Part shown: piece after piece, positions 54,791 to 64,000 of the stretch
Numbering within the stretch: position 1 is the stretch's first letter
How the letters are laid out: every line of letters begins with the position of its first letter
Origin: Thinopyrum elongatum
Taxonomy: Eukaryota; Streptophyta; Magnoliopsida; Poales; Poaceae
Assembly: GCA_011799875.1 (NCBI GenBank)
Contig: CM022302.1
Location: forward strand, 524,038,228 to 524,102,227
Reading direction: 5' to 3'
Length of the DNA: 64,000 bases
Made by a program: the position numbers and the translations under genes
The notes under the pieces: generated by a model
The model's database searches: none
What the model saw: only the letters and a program-made list of their open reading frames with translations
What the model was told of the DNA's origin: nothing

Positions 54791-55269
54791 TACAATAACA
54801 ACATGTATCACAATTGCAGTAAGATATGCTTTCGCAGACGATGACACATATATGAATTACGAAATGTGCTTTGACTAGGACAAAATAGCGATGCCTAATT
54901 TGTCCCGGATATAATATACATATCAGTTTGTAGCCAATCATTTTATTTGTGAGAATGAGAAAGGTGTGATAGCTCCTAGGTCCCTACACCCACTATGAAT
55001 AGTAAATCCAAAAAATAGAAAAAATTCTAAAAAAACTCAAACTTTGTGACATCATATATGGTCAATCTTTGTAGGTTCTTGCAAGTTTTCGTCAAAATAT
55101 CATGTAGAGCTCCTCGAATATCATGAGTTTAAGATTTCAGTGCCAAAAGTACTCAAAACTTCAAGCATTGAAATATTTTTCTTGTGTAGAGCTCCTCGAA
55201 TGTTTTTTGGCATGAAAACTTGCAAGCACCTATAAAGTTCGATCATATTTGATGATGAAAACTTGCAAA
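54791..55269. other. Intergenic sequence with transposon-like AT-rich repeats
   Basis: The phrases AATAGTAAATCCAAAAAATA and GAGCTCCTCGAAT (twice, near 55110 and 55190) suggest a decayed DNA transposon with internal duplications. No gene seen. Confidence 0.4.
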
Positions 55270-57470
55270 GCCCATGTACAATCCTCTAACCCCTTCCCAC
55301 ATTCCTTTTTAGATGCCAAGAAACCCCCTCCCCCCTCCCACTCCCATCCCGACAATCCTCGGACTTCTCTTCACCAGTGATTTTGCAGCCGACCGTGTCG
55401 TCCCTGTCCCCGGCTCGCCCTCGATGACCACATCACGGCCCATCGTGCCATCTCCTTCTCTGGCTTGGTGCTCCTCAGCGTCATCTTCAAATTGATCGAA
55501 ACACCAAAGGCTTCTCAAGCAACTCAAGATAAGCAAAAACATAAATCAAAATCTAAGTTTTGACTCGGTTAATATCACCCTCTCCAAATAGTAGTTTACT
55601 TGCTCCCTAAGAAAATACAAATAGTACAAAAGTTTTCATATTTTCCAATTCTGTAGCAATCCTTTTGTCCCCAGCAAGAAGTACCATTTGTCCTTCTTTA
55701 ATTCCGTATCCGACGACATCGAGTTATATGGGGTGTCGACACCAATGGAGGTGATGATATCATTTGCCCTTCTTTCCATATTGGCATGCAAGGCTACATG
55801 CCAATAAGAGGTACCATGGCTTACAAAGACATGTTGTGCTAGAGACGACACCAATGATAGATGCAAGGCATCAACGGTGAGCGCTAGGTCGGGGTTGAGG
55901 GTAGGAGTATTTACAGAGATGGCATTAACTTAAATGACATCCACTAAAAAAGATACCGATGGCACCAATGAAGGCGATGATATCATTAGCCTTTCTTTCC
56001 ATATTGGCATGCAAAGCCACATGCCAATAAGAGGTACCGTGGCCTACAAAGACATGTTATGCTGGAGACGGCACCCTCGATGGATGCATGATTAGACTTG
56101 AGCGAGAGGCACCAACGGTGAGCGCTAGGTCAGGGTTAAGGGTAGGAATATTTAGAGAGATGGCCTTAACTTACGATGGCATCCACTAAAAAAGATATCG
56201 ATGGAGACAAAGAAAGAGGCAACTATCATGCAAGGAGGTGAGAGGAAGATGGAGGGGAGGGGAGTTTTGCTAGAGGGGGATCATTAGGGCCACGTGGGAA
56301 TGGGTCAAAGGGTGTTCCCAACGAGCGATCATGAATGTTTGTGGGTGGAAGGTTATAGAGTAAGTGCCATGCAATCTTGGTCACTTGATTTTGATCACAT
56401 GACGAAAACAAAATAAGTGTTGGCAACAATTAATGAATTATTACATAAATAATCCCAAGAAAGCACTATACTTCTATTTGAACCTTGGGCCACAACTGGG
56501 GGGGGGGGGGGGGGGGGGAGGATTTGCAGATTCGTTTCTTCGTCAGCAAGGATGGAAATAGCATCCTATGCTTATGACTTTGAGGATCGAAAGTTTTGCC
56601 ACAAGAGATTAATGCTAGTTCAAATATCATCTATCCTACGCAGATATTTGGAATGAAAATGTGACCCTGAAACAAGATGATAATGAGGGTTAACTAGACA
56701 TTTCTCCGAGCAAGATGCCAATAGAACTCTAGGACCTGATAATTACCCAACTGGTTTGCTAAACTGAGTCAAAACATGGCTACTTCATGACTTTCAATGC
56801 CAAACCGTGCATGGCCAGATTGCAATGGCCATACATACAGAGGCAAAAATAGTACTACCCATCAAGAAAATATATGTACGATTGGTTCTCAACTTGTGTC
56901 TTGGAATGATACCCTGCCAATGTCAGTATACATACTAGGCGATTTAGACAAAAGGTTTTGGCCAGCCTTCGTTTCCCTCGTGAAGGTTTTTCTCTCAAGA
57001 AAAATGCAAGAGTGAAGCAAGTGCATTAGCGCACATGGACAGCCAGGATTGCAGCATAGGACATGCATGCACCAAACTAAATAATTCTGCTAACCAGAGG
57101 ATTCCGGTATGTATATATGAAACGAACACAGTTTCTGTTACCAGTAACACAAGCATATTAATGCGCTTCCCAACCACCATTAAAAAGCAAAGCAATGTTA
57201 TGACGACCATCATTTTGCTAAGTTGCACACTCCCAATTCTAAAAAGTAGAGACCACTGTACTAAGTTGCACAAAACAAACCACAAAGACAGATTTTGAGC
57301 AGAGACCAACCATGGGAAGGAGAAACTGAACATCACAGTAACAGGTTAACCGCCAACACATGGCCACCAACATATGACTCTTTAGAGAAACATAAATCTT
57401 CAGACGGAAACCAAGACCGAGCTCACATCTTGGTCCCAACCAGTGGATGGAAGCTGCACAAACAAGACAA
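55270..57470. repeat. Duplicated spacer, copy B
   Basis: Partner of 48190-50290. It carries an additional internal tandem duplication (about 55745-55955 and 55965-56200) beginning GATGATATCATT.GCC and ending GACATCCACTAAAAAAGATA or a close variant. A run of 21 G lies at 56498-56518, where copy A has only AGGGGTGGGGG. The end (about 57180-57470) is homologous to the 3' end of gene 1. No complete gene is seen. Confidence 0.75.
56498..56518 (+). repeat. Poly(G) tract, 21 bases
   Basis: An uninterrupted run of G; could be expanded or miscounted by sequencing, as such runs are error-prone. Confidence 0.85.
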
Positions 57471-58231
57471 GACACAATAAGTTTGGTTCAAAGATGTACT
57501 GTTGACATATACAGGAATTTCATAGATCCTGAATAGCAGTTTGATGTAGAGGAACTGTACTGCATCCTGACAAATTTTTGTAGTTGCTAAAAATAGTTTA
57601 GCCTTGTGAGGCAACACTAAGACAAATATGACCATTCAGAGAGGCCTCAAGACTCATGAGGGCTTCAGGCTTAAACAAGGTGGAACCCATGCAATTTGAC
57701 TACCAATCTCTGTTGATCAAATCAACAACAGGCTCGGACAACTGTAAATACAGCGAGGCAAGGGCAGTCCTTGGTGGATGGATGCGGATCATTATACTGT
57801 GCATTCTACCCTCTATCAATCTTAGTAAAATGTATTCTGCCAAATTGAATAAGAGACAAGAACTAAACTGAATTTTAAGAGCTATTATGTTCATCAGTAA
57901 CTAAACAATAGAAGGATAATTGTAAGTTTTTGAACTGGAAATAATAAAAAGATAAGACAATAAAAAAGAAAATATTTTTGCATGGATGGTACAGATTCAT
58001 AGGTACATCAGAAATGTGTGCTCACTACTGTAGTGGAATTACAGAATAATAAATTGTGTTGAAATTTAACAGCCGTTCTAAACTCCATCAGCATGCAAAC
58101 CCAAAATATGGATTGATTTCGAAGGGTTGTCAAAAATTCAAGTTGATGCGTAATTACAAGGGACCTGTTAGTACAAGTAGAAAGGAGTAACTGATAATGG
58201 ATACCAAATTTGGATGGAGGTAACTTACAAT
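57471..58231 (-). other. 3' intron or UTR of F-box gene 3
   Basis: Homologous to 50291-51009 of gene 2 and to gene 1's intron 3. No coding sequence seen. Confidence 0.55.
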
Positions 58232-59848
58232 CTAAGTGCAATCGCTGCACTTGAGGCTAATCTGCTCGCGAAGTATGCCACATGTACTCAAGACCTCCAA
58301 AATTTTGCAAACACCCTCATCAACTTTTCCACACTCAATGTTCACAGCCAAAGTGGGCGCACACACGAATGATTGTTTGGATCCCGTTGCTCCTACAAAG
58401 TTCTACAAGACACAAAACATTCATTACGATAAGAAAACATAAAGATAGTACCTTTATTAATACAGCAACATATTTGAATTAATAACACAGCAACATCTTT
58501 ATATATACACACGATATACCTTAGTGTTACCAAGCTGAAGAATGAGCTTCTCAAGATTTGGAGTGTTTGAGAATGCAAACTAGGTCAGTAGCCGTAAACC
58601 ACTCATTGAGTGTCAGAGTCTTTAATTTGTCAAAATTGGGGCAGCATTCCAGATCACGCCTGAAGATAAACTGGACAAATTGCAAATGAACAAAAAGGAA
58701 ACTCTTGAGTCTCTAAGACAAAATACGAGGAACTTCAGTTAGATGTTTTAATTTCAAAACTAGGAAAGAACTACACCATAGGCCCTGAACTATCAGACTT
58801 ATCCAATCGAGCCACTATGTTATGAATTTATTGATTTGAGGCACACTAGGTGAACATAAAGTTAGCAAGCCGTGGTGATGAAAATAAGCAGCTTGACTAT
58901 ATGCAGCTCGAACATGGAAAATAAATAGTACAACTAGAAGAGAAACCATGGGTGGCAACTCGCAAATAACAGTAAGAGTAATAAAGATAGTGCAAAGCAT
59001 ACCACTCCAGGATCAGCAATCAATTCCAAATCAACAGCACTGGACAATCCATCGAGAAGCAGGCACTCTTCATCACGACATTCACAGGAAGGATCATCAC
59101 AATCCTCCGGGTAACTTTCACAAGAATCGTTGCATGACCAGCCAAGCATAACATATGCTGTTTCTAGTAATAGCATCTTTCCAAGGGAAGGAGTCATGCC
59201 ATCAAATTCATTTAGTTGCAGCGAGATAAGACGCGGGGCATCAATATGAATGCGGAAATCCTGATGGAAGCTGCAATCCCCAATGAACCACAGATGCTCT
59301 AGTGATTTGGAAGATATGCGCTCGTCAATGCAGCAACCTTCTAATGTTAGCTCCTCTAATACTGGGCAGCGCGAGAAATCCAGCGAGGAATTTATGAGGT
59401 CAACTTGACATAGTTTCATGGTCTTCAGCTGCCTGGAGAAGAGACGTCCGTCAAGCAGTAACCGTTCGTCACCAAAATGATCATCGCAAACCGAGAGCTT
59501 TTCAACTCGGCACCTTAGAGCGTACTTGATGAGCAGCTTGGTTTGTGTGAAATCAACATAGTCCTCGTCAATGCAAGAATTGATCTTGCAGTAGGTCAGA
59601 GGCGACTTCCCCCTGAGGTGGATGATGAGCTTCACCAGCTGGCTGAAACGCTCGCAGCTGAAACCTGACCATTCGTCAAAGATGAAGCGCAGGCTGGTCT
59701 TGCGCCTCCAGAGGCCGCGCCACTGGGTGTTGAGCACGCAGGTCTGCAGGGCATCGTCCCCCGGCAGGAAGGACAGGATGTGGTCGAGCAGGTCGTCGGG
59801 GAGGACGCGGAAGGGATCCTCGCCGGTGCCAGCAGCCTTCTTGTCCAT
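58232..59848 (-). pseudogene. F-box/LRR/FBD gene 3, truncated by a 2-bp deletion
   Basis: Exons 59848-59003, 58670-58520 and 58402-58232 match gene 2's layout. The protein begins MDKKAAGTGEDPFRVLPD and has a good F-box (LLDHILSFLPGDDALQTCVL) and leucine-rich repeats (CPVLEELTLEGCCID). Exon 2 is 151 bases, not 153 as in genes 1 and 2: near 58562 two bases are missing, so after ILKHSKS a TGA at 58551-58553 ends the protein at about 321 residues. Exon 3 (CGILREQISLK) remains readable but out of phase. The shortened protein keeps the SKP1-binding and most repeat parts and loses the FBD end, so it may be a null, or a receptor with altered substrate binding. A TATA-like TTTATAT lies on the minus strand at about 59986-59993. 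Confidence 0.75.
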
Positions 59849-60059
59849 TTCGTCAAACAGGTGGCGGGCGCTGCGGGAGCGGGAAAACAAAGTTGATCAG
59901 AAACACTAGAAAAGAGGGGAATCCTTGTCCCCACAATGCCGACTCGACTCGTAGAATCCCCGCAATCATCCATTCACTTCGAACATATAAACACTCCTAG
60001 CCTACCCGCCAACCTGAGGCCTCCGCGTGCGCTACGATCGCTGGGCCGCTCGATCCTTT

Positions 60060-61100
60060 CCCTGTAGCTGCATTTTGGCTGCTGGCGCATGGTGGACCAT
60101 TGGTTCGTTTATACATTCGCGTCTGCTTCTGAAGTGTCTGCCGGGTGGGCCATGTTAGCCATGGGCCCAATGAATCAGCGGCTTTTTACGGTGACTAAGG
60201 TATGCGTCGTTCGGGCTGGAGACGAGCGGCCCCTGGAAAATATCCGCCTCCACTTCCCCTCTCTCCTCCTCCTCCCTCTCGATTCACCTCCTCTTCTTTG
60301 TGCGTGGCTGCCGGCGCAGCTCCTCTCACCGCGCTCCGTCCGCCCTGCCTCTCTCGTTTTCCTCCTCTCTCAGATCGGGTGCCATCGCACGCCATGGTTT
60401 CAGATTGGGCAGAGGTCGCCGCCATGGGAGGAGCAGGGGAGGGTGAGGCCTGGGGCTCCACCGGCAGCGCACGCGAGCAGAGGGCCTAAGTGCCAGGTGA
60501 GCTCTCGCCCGCTGTGCCCGCGCCCTGCAGCCCGCCGCAGCTCGCTGCCGCCGCCGCCCGTCCCGCGCAGTCCCCGCCTGGTCGCCGCGGCCCCGCCACA
60601 CCCGTCTGCTCGCCTCGGCGCCGTAGCCCCGCCTCGCACGCCTGCGCCTGCGCGCTGCAGCGGCGGCCTACTGCTCTGCCGCATCCGCGCCGCGCTCGCC
60701 CTGCCATGCTCGCGTCCGCGCCGCGCTCACCCACGCCAGCCCACGCACCCCTGCCCGCGCGCTCGCCTCCGCCACCGCTGCTCTGCCTAGGCCATGACGA
60801 GCTCGCCCGCGCGCTCACCCTGCTGCTCGCCCTGTGCTGGCCTACACGAGCGGTAACACGGCGACTCCCTGCCCCTTGTCGGTCCCCTCCACTCCTCCGG
60901 CGCCAGTGGAACGGCGTGAGCACCGCCTGGATGTCGGGAAACAGCGGCGGCGAAGGCGGAGGCCTCGACGCCGGCGAGGCCAGCCGGAGGGAGCGCCGTG
61001 CTCTGCTACTCCGCCCGAGAGCTCCTGCTGCTCCGCCGCGCGTGCCAGCGCCTGCCCCCCTTTTTTTTGGTTTCTCCCATATGTATTTCTGATTTGATTC
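60060..61100 (+). other. GC-rich stretch, possible promoter and first exon of an unidentified transcript
   Basis: Strongly C-rich on the plus strand with several overlapping open frames (for example 60089-60790 and 60490-61092) that are open in many phases at once, a sign of base composition and not of selection. It lies head-to-head with F-box gene 3. CTGCC/GCC-rich repeats such as CCGCGCTCACCC recur. I do not recognise any encoded product. It may be a 5' exon of a gene or non-coding RNA running right. Confidence 0.35.
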
Positions 61101-64000
61101 CAAAGTGTGGAGGTGGATGGTACTTCAGGGAGGAAGTTGGTGGCAATTTCCTTTTGTACAATGCAGCGGGCACAAAATAATTTGCAGGTAAGCTTTCTTT
61201 CAGCGGTTGGTGAGTTACAGGTCAACCGTGTCTCACCTCACTAAATCGGGTTCTCATGCTTTTTCTTGCTTGATATTAATTCTCGATATTCTTGGCACAT
61301 CCTTATAGGGATATCATGTACAGTGCTAATCACCTCATGCGATTTAGACCAGCGAGTTTTCTATTTTGGCCTTTGTTTTCTATGTGCAGGGTGTATGCAG
61401 ATCTATGGGAGTTCATACAATGCAACGGCTACGATTTAATTAGTAGTTTCCTTCATTTTCATATTTTGTTCTTTAGCCCTGCTATTTGTATGGTTCAGTT
61501 TGCATATTTATGCTCAGATGAAAGAATAATTTCTCCAACAGCAGGTTTATGTACCATGGATATATAACTTTGATTTTTTGGCCAATATATAGCCTTTTAA
61601 ATAATGGATATGGTAAATGCATCGTTAGCAACCACTGGAAAAAAGTGTATTCAGTCAGTCTCTTTGATATCCAGCATGGTCAATCTAAATAGATGAATGA
61701 TGGAGAGGGGATACTTTTGGGCTTTTCTAGAAGATGCTCTTAAGTTAACTGTTCATTGCTGCTTGTTTGTAAAAAAAATTGCTGCTTGTTTGTAATGTGT
61801 TCTTTGAAATCTAATCGGTCCATCTTTGTGATGTTTTTTAGGTGAGTGCTCATGCCTAGGTTTGTGTTCTCAACTTCAGTATATGGTGCCCAAATTGTGA
61901 TGGATATCAGGTGAGGAAAATAGTTTTATTATGTAATTATGGTGTACACTAGAGAAACATGTTAGTTATGGGCCTGCTCCGTGTCAGGGAGTGACCACGG
62001 TGCTGCCTTTGCTCATCCCCTCGGGCCTCATGCGCTAACTCGAGGATGGCGCCGATGGATCGGCCAACTCCGTCCTGGCCGACGGCAAGGGCGAATGCTG
62101 GTTTCCGAGGTGAGGTAGTCTTATGTCCACTAACTCCAGCCTTCCTTTTCTTTTCTGTTACCTCTCTCTCCCTTTTTTGATGAGCACGACAATGATGTTA
62201 GGTGGCTGTCCCAGTCAATGAAGTGGTATGGAGCAGCAAACCATGGACGATTTGGAGGCTGCTTGGGCATGAAGCAGTGAAACATGGTGATTTACTTCTA
62301 TTAGTCTAGATCTTCTTCTAAATAAGTTGTTTACAGAATATACTTGAAGATTGCAGCAGGCACAAAATGCTTGGCATACTAAAATCACTATGCCTCGTTT
62401 CTACTATCAAACTCAGTGTATATTTAGATGCATTTGCACAATGAAAGATCCATGAGGTTGTAGGGTTTTTTTGTAGATTTTTTTGCAGATATTTGTTGGG
62501 TGCAAATATATAATTCGAATCATAATTGATTGTCTCTTGATGTCGCTAATTTTGTATGAGCTATAGGTGACCATCATCATGTTCTTTCTATTTTTTATAG
62601 GCAATATTTTCTTTCTAATATTTAGTTTTCTTCCAAGATTAATGATGTTTTCATTGTTTTGTCAGATAACAATTTTCGCTGACCTTTGTTGCAGCTCCTC
62701 TGCCATGCTTTTTGCTCCGAAGAGGAGCAGCAGGTAAGGAGCGCAACGCTTCGTGCATCATGCCAGAACAGGCAACCACGGGTGAGCGATGGTTGATCTG
62801 ATGCCAAGGTGGTCCGTGGTCCATTACCCTCTATGCTGAAAATTGCTTCTCTCAGGCATCTCTGTGCTTCTGACAGCCACCAGAGGAACATGTGGCAACT
62901 AAATTATGCTCGATTATCTACTCATTTTTATTCCTGACATTTAGCTCTTGTCCTTTATCAGTTCTTTTACAAGGAGGGACATAATATATCTCTGAACTAA
63001 AATACACCCAAGTTCCTATACCTGCTACCACATAATATATAGTGTTGCCTTGTATTGTAATGGTTTTGTTGTCACACTTGTGTAAGTACAGTGGGCAGGA
63101 TGAATGACCTTAAGCAAACCACTTCCTGCAAACTAAACTGAGGCTTGCCATATTTAGTAATCATGCATATACATGTACATCAGTTTCTATCAAACATACC
63201 TGTGCTCCTGTAGCATATCTTCCGGTTTCTGAATTTAAATGTCCTTTGTCTTGTGTACCAGGTGGTTAACTGAGATTTTGTTTGCTTATTTTATTGATTT
63301 TTTTTTAGCAATGACGACATACATGGTTTATGATGTTATTGGTGGTCTGAAGCTTTTATAGAAGCATTTGAGCGTTCTCGAGCTTAGGAGTTAGGAATTC
63401 AAGGAGCTGTAATAAAAAAATTCTGATCTGCTGCTGAAGAATGATCCTTAATTTCATTAGCTATCCTGATTTCTTTTCGACGGTAGGTCTGGAGCTTGCA
63501 TCGACTTTTATTTGTATTTGCTATTATCTTTGGAGATCCGATTTCAATAAATGCACTGAGTTTAGAGCACAAAATTTTCTGAACGTTTATATCATTCTTT
63601 TCATCTGAGCCAGGGTTGCGGACGATGGCAGGAGCGAGCAGTGGCAAGTGTTTTCTCATTTCCAATCTGTTTAATGTTCAGTTCATAGGAACATCCTGGA
63701 CCACCTTCGGAAAAACCACAGCCTTCACTACCCCAGCAAAGCATGGGTAGGTTCCTGACCTTTAAAACACATGATGAAACAAAGTATTGTAGATACAAAA
63801 TATTGCCATGTTGAACTCCAGAGATACAAAATATGCTACATGCTTCTCCGAGAATTATGTAAATTTGTCATGTCATTGAAAACTACATAGTGTTCCACCA
63901 TTGATTGTTAACTTCAGTCCAGCTTTTTGTTCCACAAGTGTTTCTTCCAATATTGGATAGTTTTGTGACATCTGACACGTATTCTTTTACTGTATTGTGA
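61101..64000. other. AT-rich, intron-like sequence with no recognised gene
   Basis: Contains short GC-richer islands with splice-like borders, such as 61985-62115 (GGCAAGGGCGAATGC ... CCGAGGTGAGG) and 62690-62890. At 63310-63345 a plus-strand phase reads TTYMVYDVIGGL, which faintly recalls the IGGL segment of proteasomal ATPases, but a stop follows within four codons. I see no continuous coding region. A long non-coding transcript or a decayed gene would fit. Confidence 0.35.

Noticed and set aside
59632..59973. Alternative start of F-box gene 3 at MDDCGDSTSR
   Set aside because: This frame differs from the F-box frame and would need an unsupported intron; the ATG at 59848 in the coding exon is simpler.
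60089..61103. Frames of 200-233 codons in the GC-rich stretch
   Set aside because: All six phases are open over long parts and the residues are Pro/Ala/Arg-rich with no domain; composition explains them.
63310..63345. TTYMVYDVIGGL as a remnant of a proteasomal ATPase
   Set aside because: The match is only a few residues and a stop follows at once; too weak to call.

Overview
The window looks like nuclear DNA of a Triticeae grass (wheat, Aegilops, barley or rye). The evidence is a dense nest of Gypsy LTR retrotransposons whose LTRs begin TGATACGTCTCC, tRNA-Asp-type primer binding sites, CACTA, hAT, Harbinger and Stowaway-like DNA transposons typical of these genomes, and intron-bearing F-box/LRR/FBD genes with GC-rich first exons. 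No bacterial genes, CRISPR arrays, rRNA or confident tRNA genes were seen.

Positions 1-36.6 kb are almost entirely nested transposons. From outside in: a Tat-type Gypsy with two RNase H domains on the minus strand (27856-33401) is interrupted by a CACTA element (23941-27855), a small hAT element (28581-29463, 8-bp target duplication) and a WHAM-like Gypsy whose LTR sits in its gag (33402-34788). The CACTA element is cut by Gypsy-2 (minus, 8336-23940; gag-protease only). Gypsy-2 is cut by Gypsy-3 (plus, 15071-22462; both LTRs, 5-bp GGTAT duplication) and, in its 3' LTR, by a second CACTA whose end lies at about 8335. Gypsy-1 (minus, 1-6540) lies in or beside that second CACTA.

From 36.6 to 60 kb is a tandem array of three F-box/LRR/FBD genes, all on the minus strand. 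Gene 1 (36917-41275) has a Harbinger transposon in its last intron and an intact Reina-like chromovirus (41433-47574, one 1696-codon gag-pol frame) in its 5' region. Gene 2 (51010-52720) has an intact model and a TATA box. Gene 3 (58232-59848) carries a 2-bp deletion in exon 2 that truncates it before the FBD part. A fourth, truncated copy of the gene-1 5' end lies inverted on the plus strand at about 54240-54790. The spacers upstream of the 3' ends of genes 2 and 3 are long direct duplicates (48190-50290 and 55270-57470). The paralogues preserve unoccupied target sites for both the Harbinger and the Reina insertions, so insertion order can be read directly.

From 60 to 64 kb there is a GC-rich, promoter-like or 5'-UTR-like stretch followed by AT-rich, intron-like sequence on the plus strand, in which I recognise no protein. 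The F-box proteins would act as substrate receptors of SCF ubiquitin ligases; targets cannot be inferred. The most unusual observations are the swapped coding regions in Gypsy elements that share LTRs, the uncharacterised reading frames they carry, the paired insertion/empty sites in the F-box array, and a 463-bp foldback element with palindromic GGCGCTGCAC repeats.
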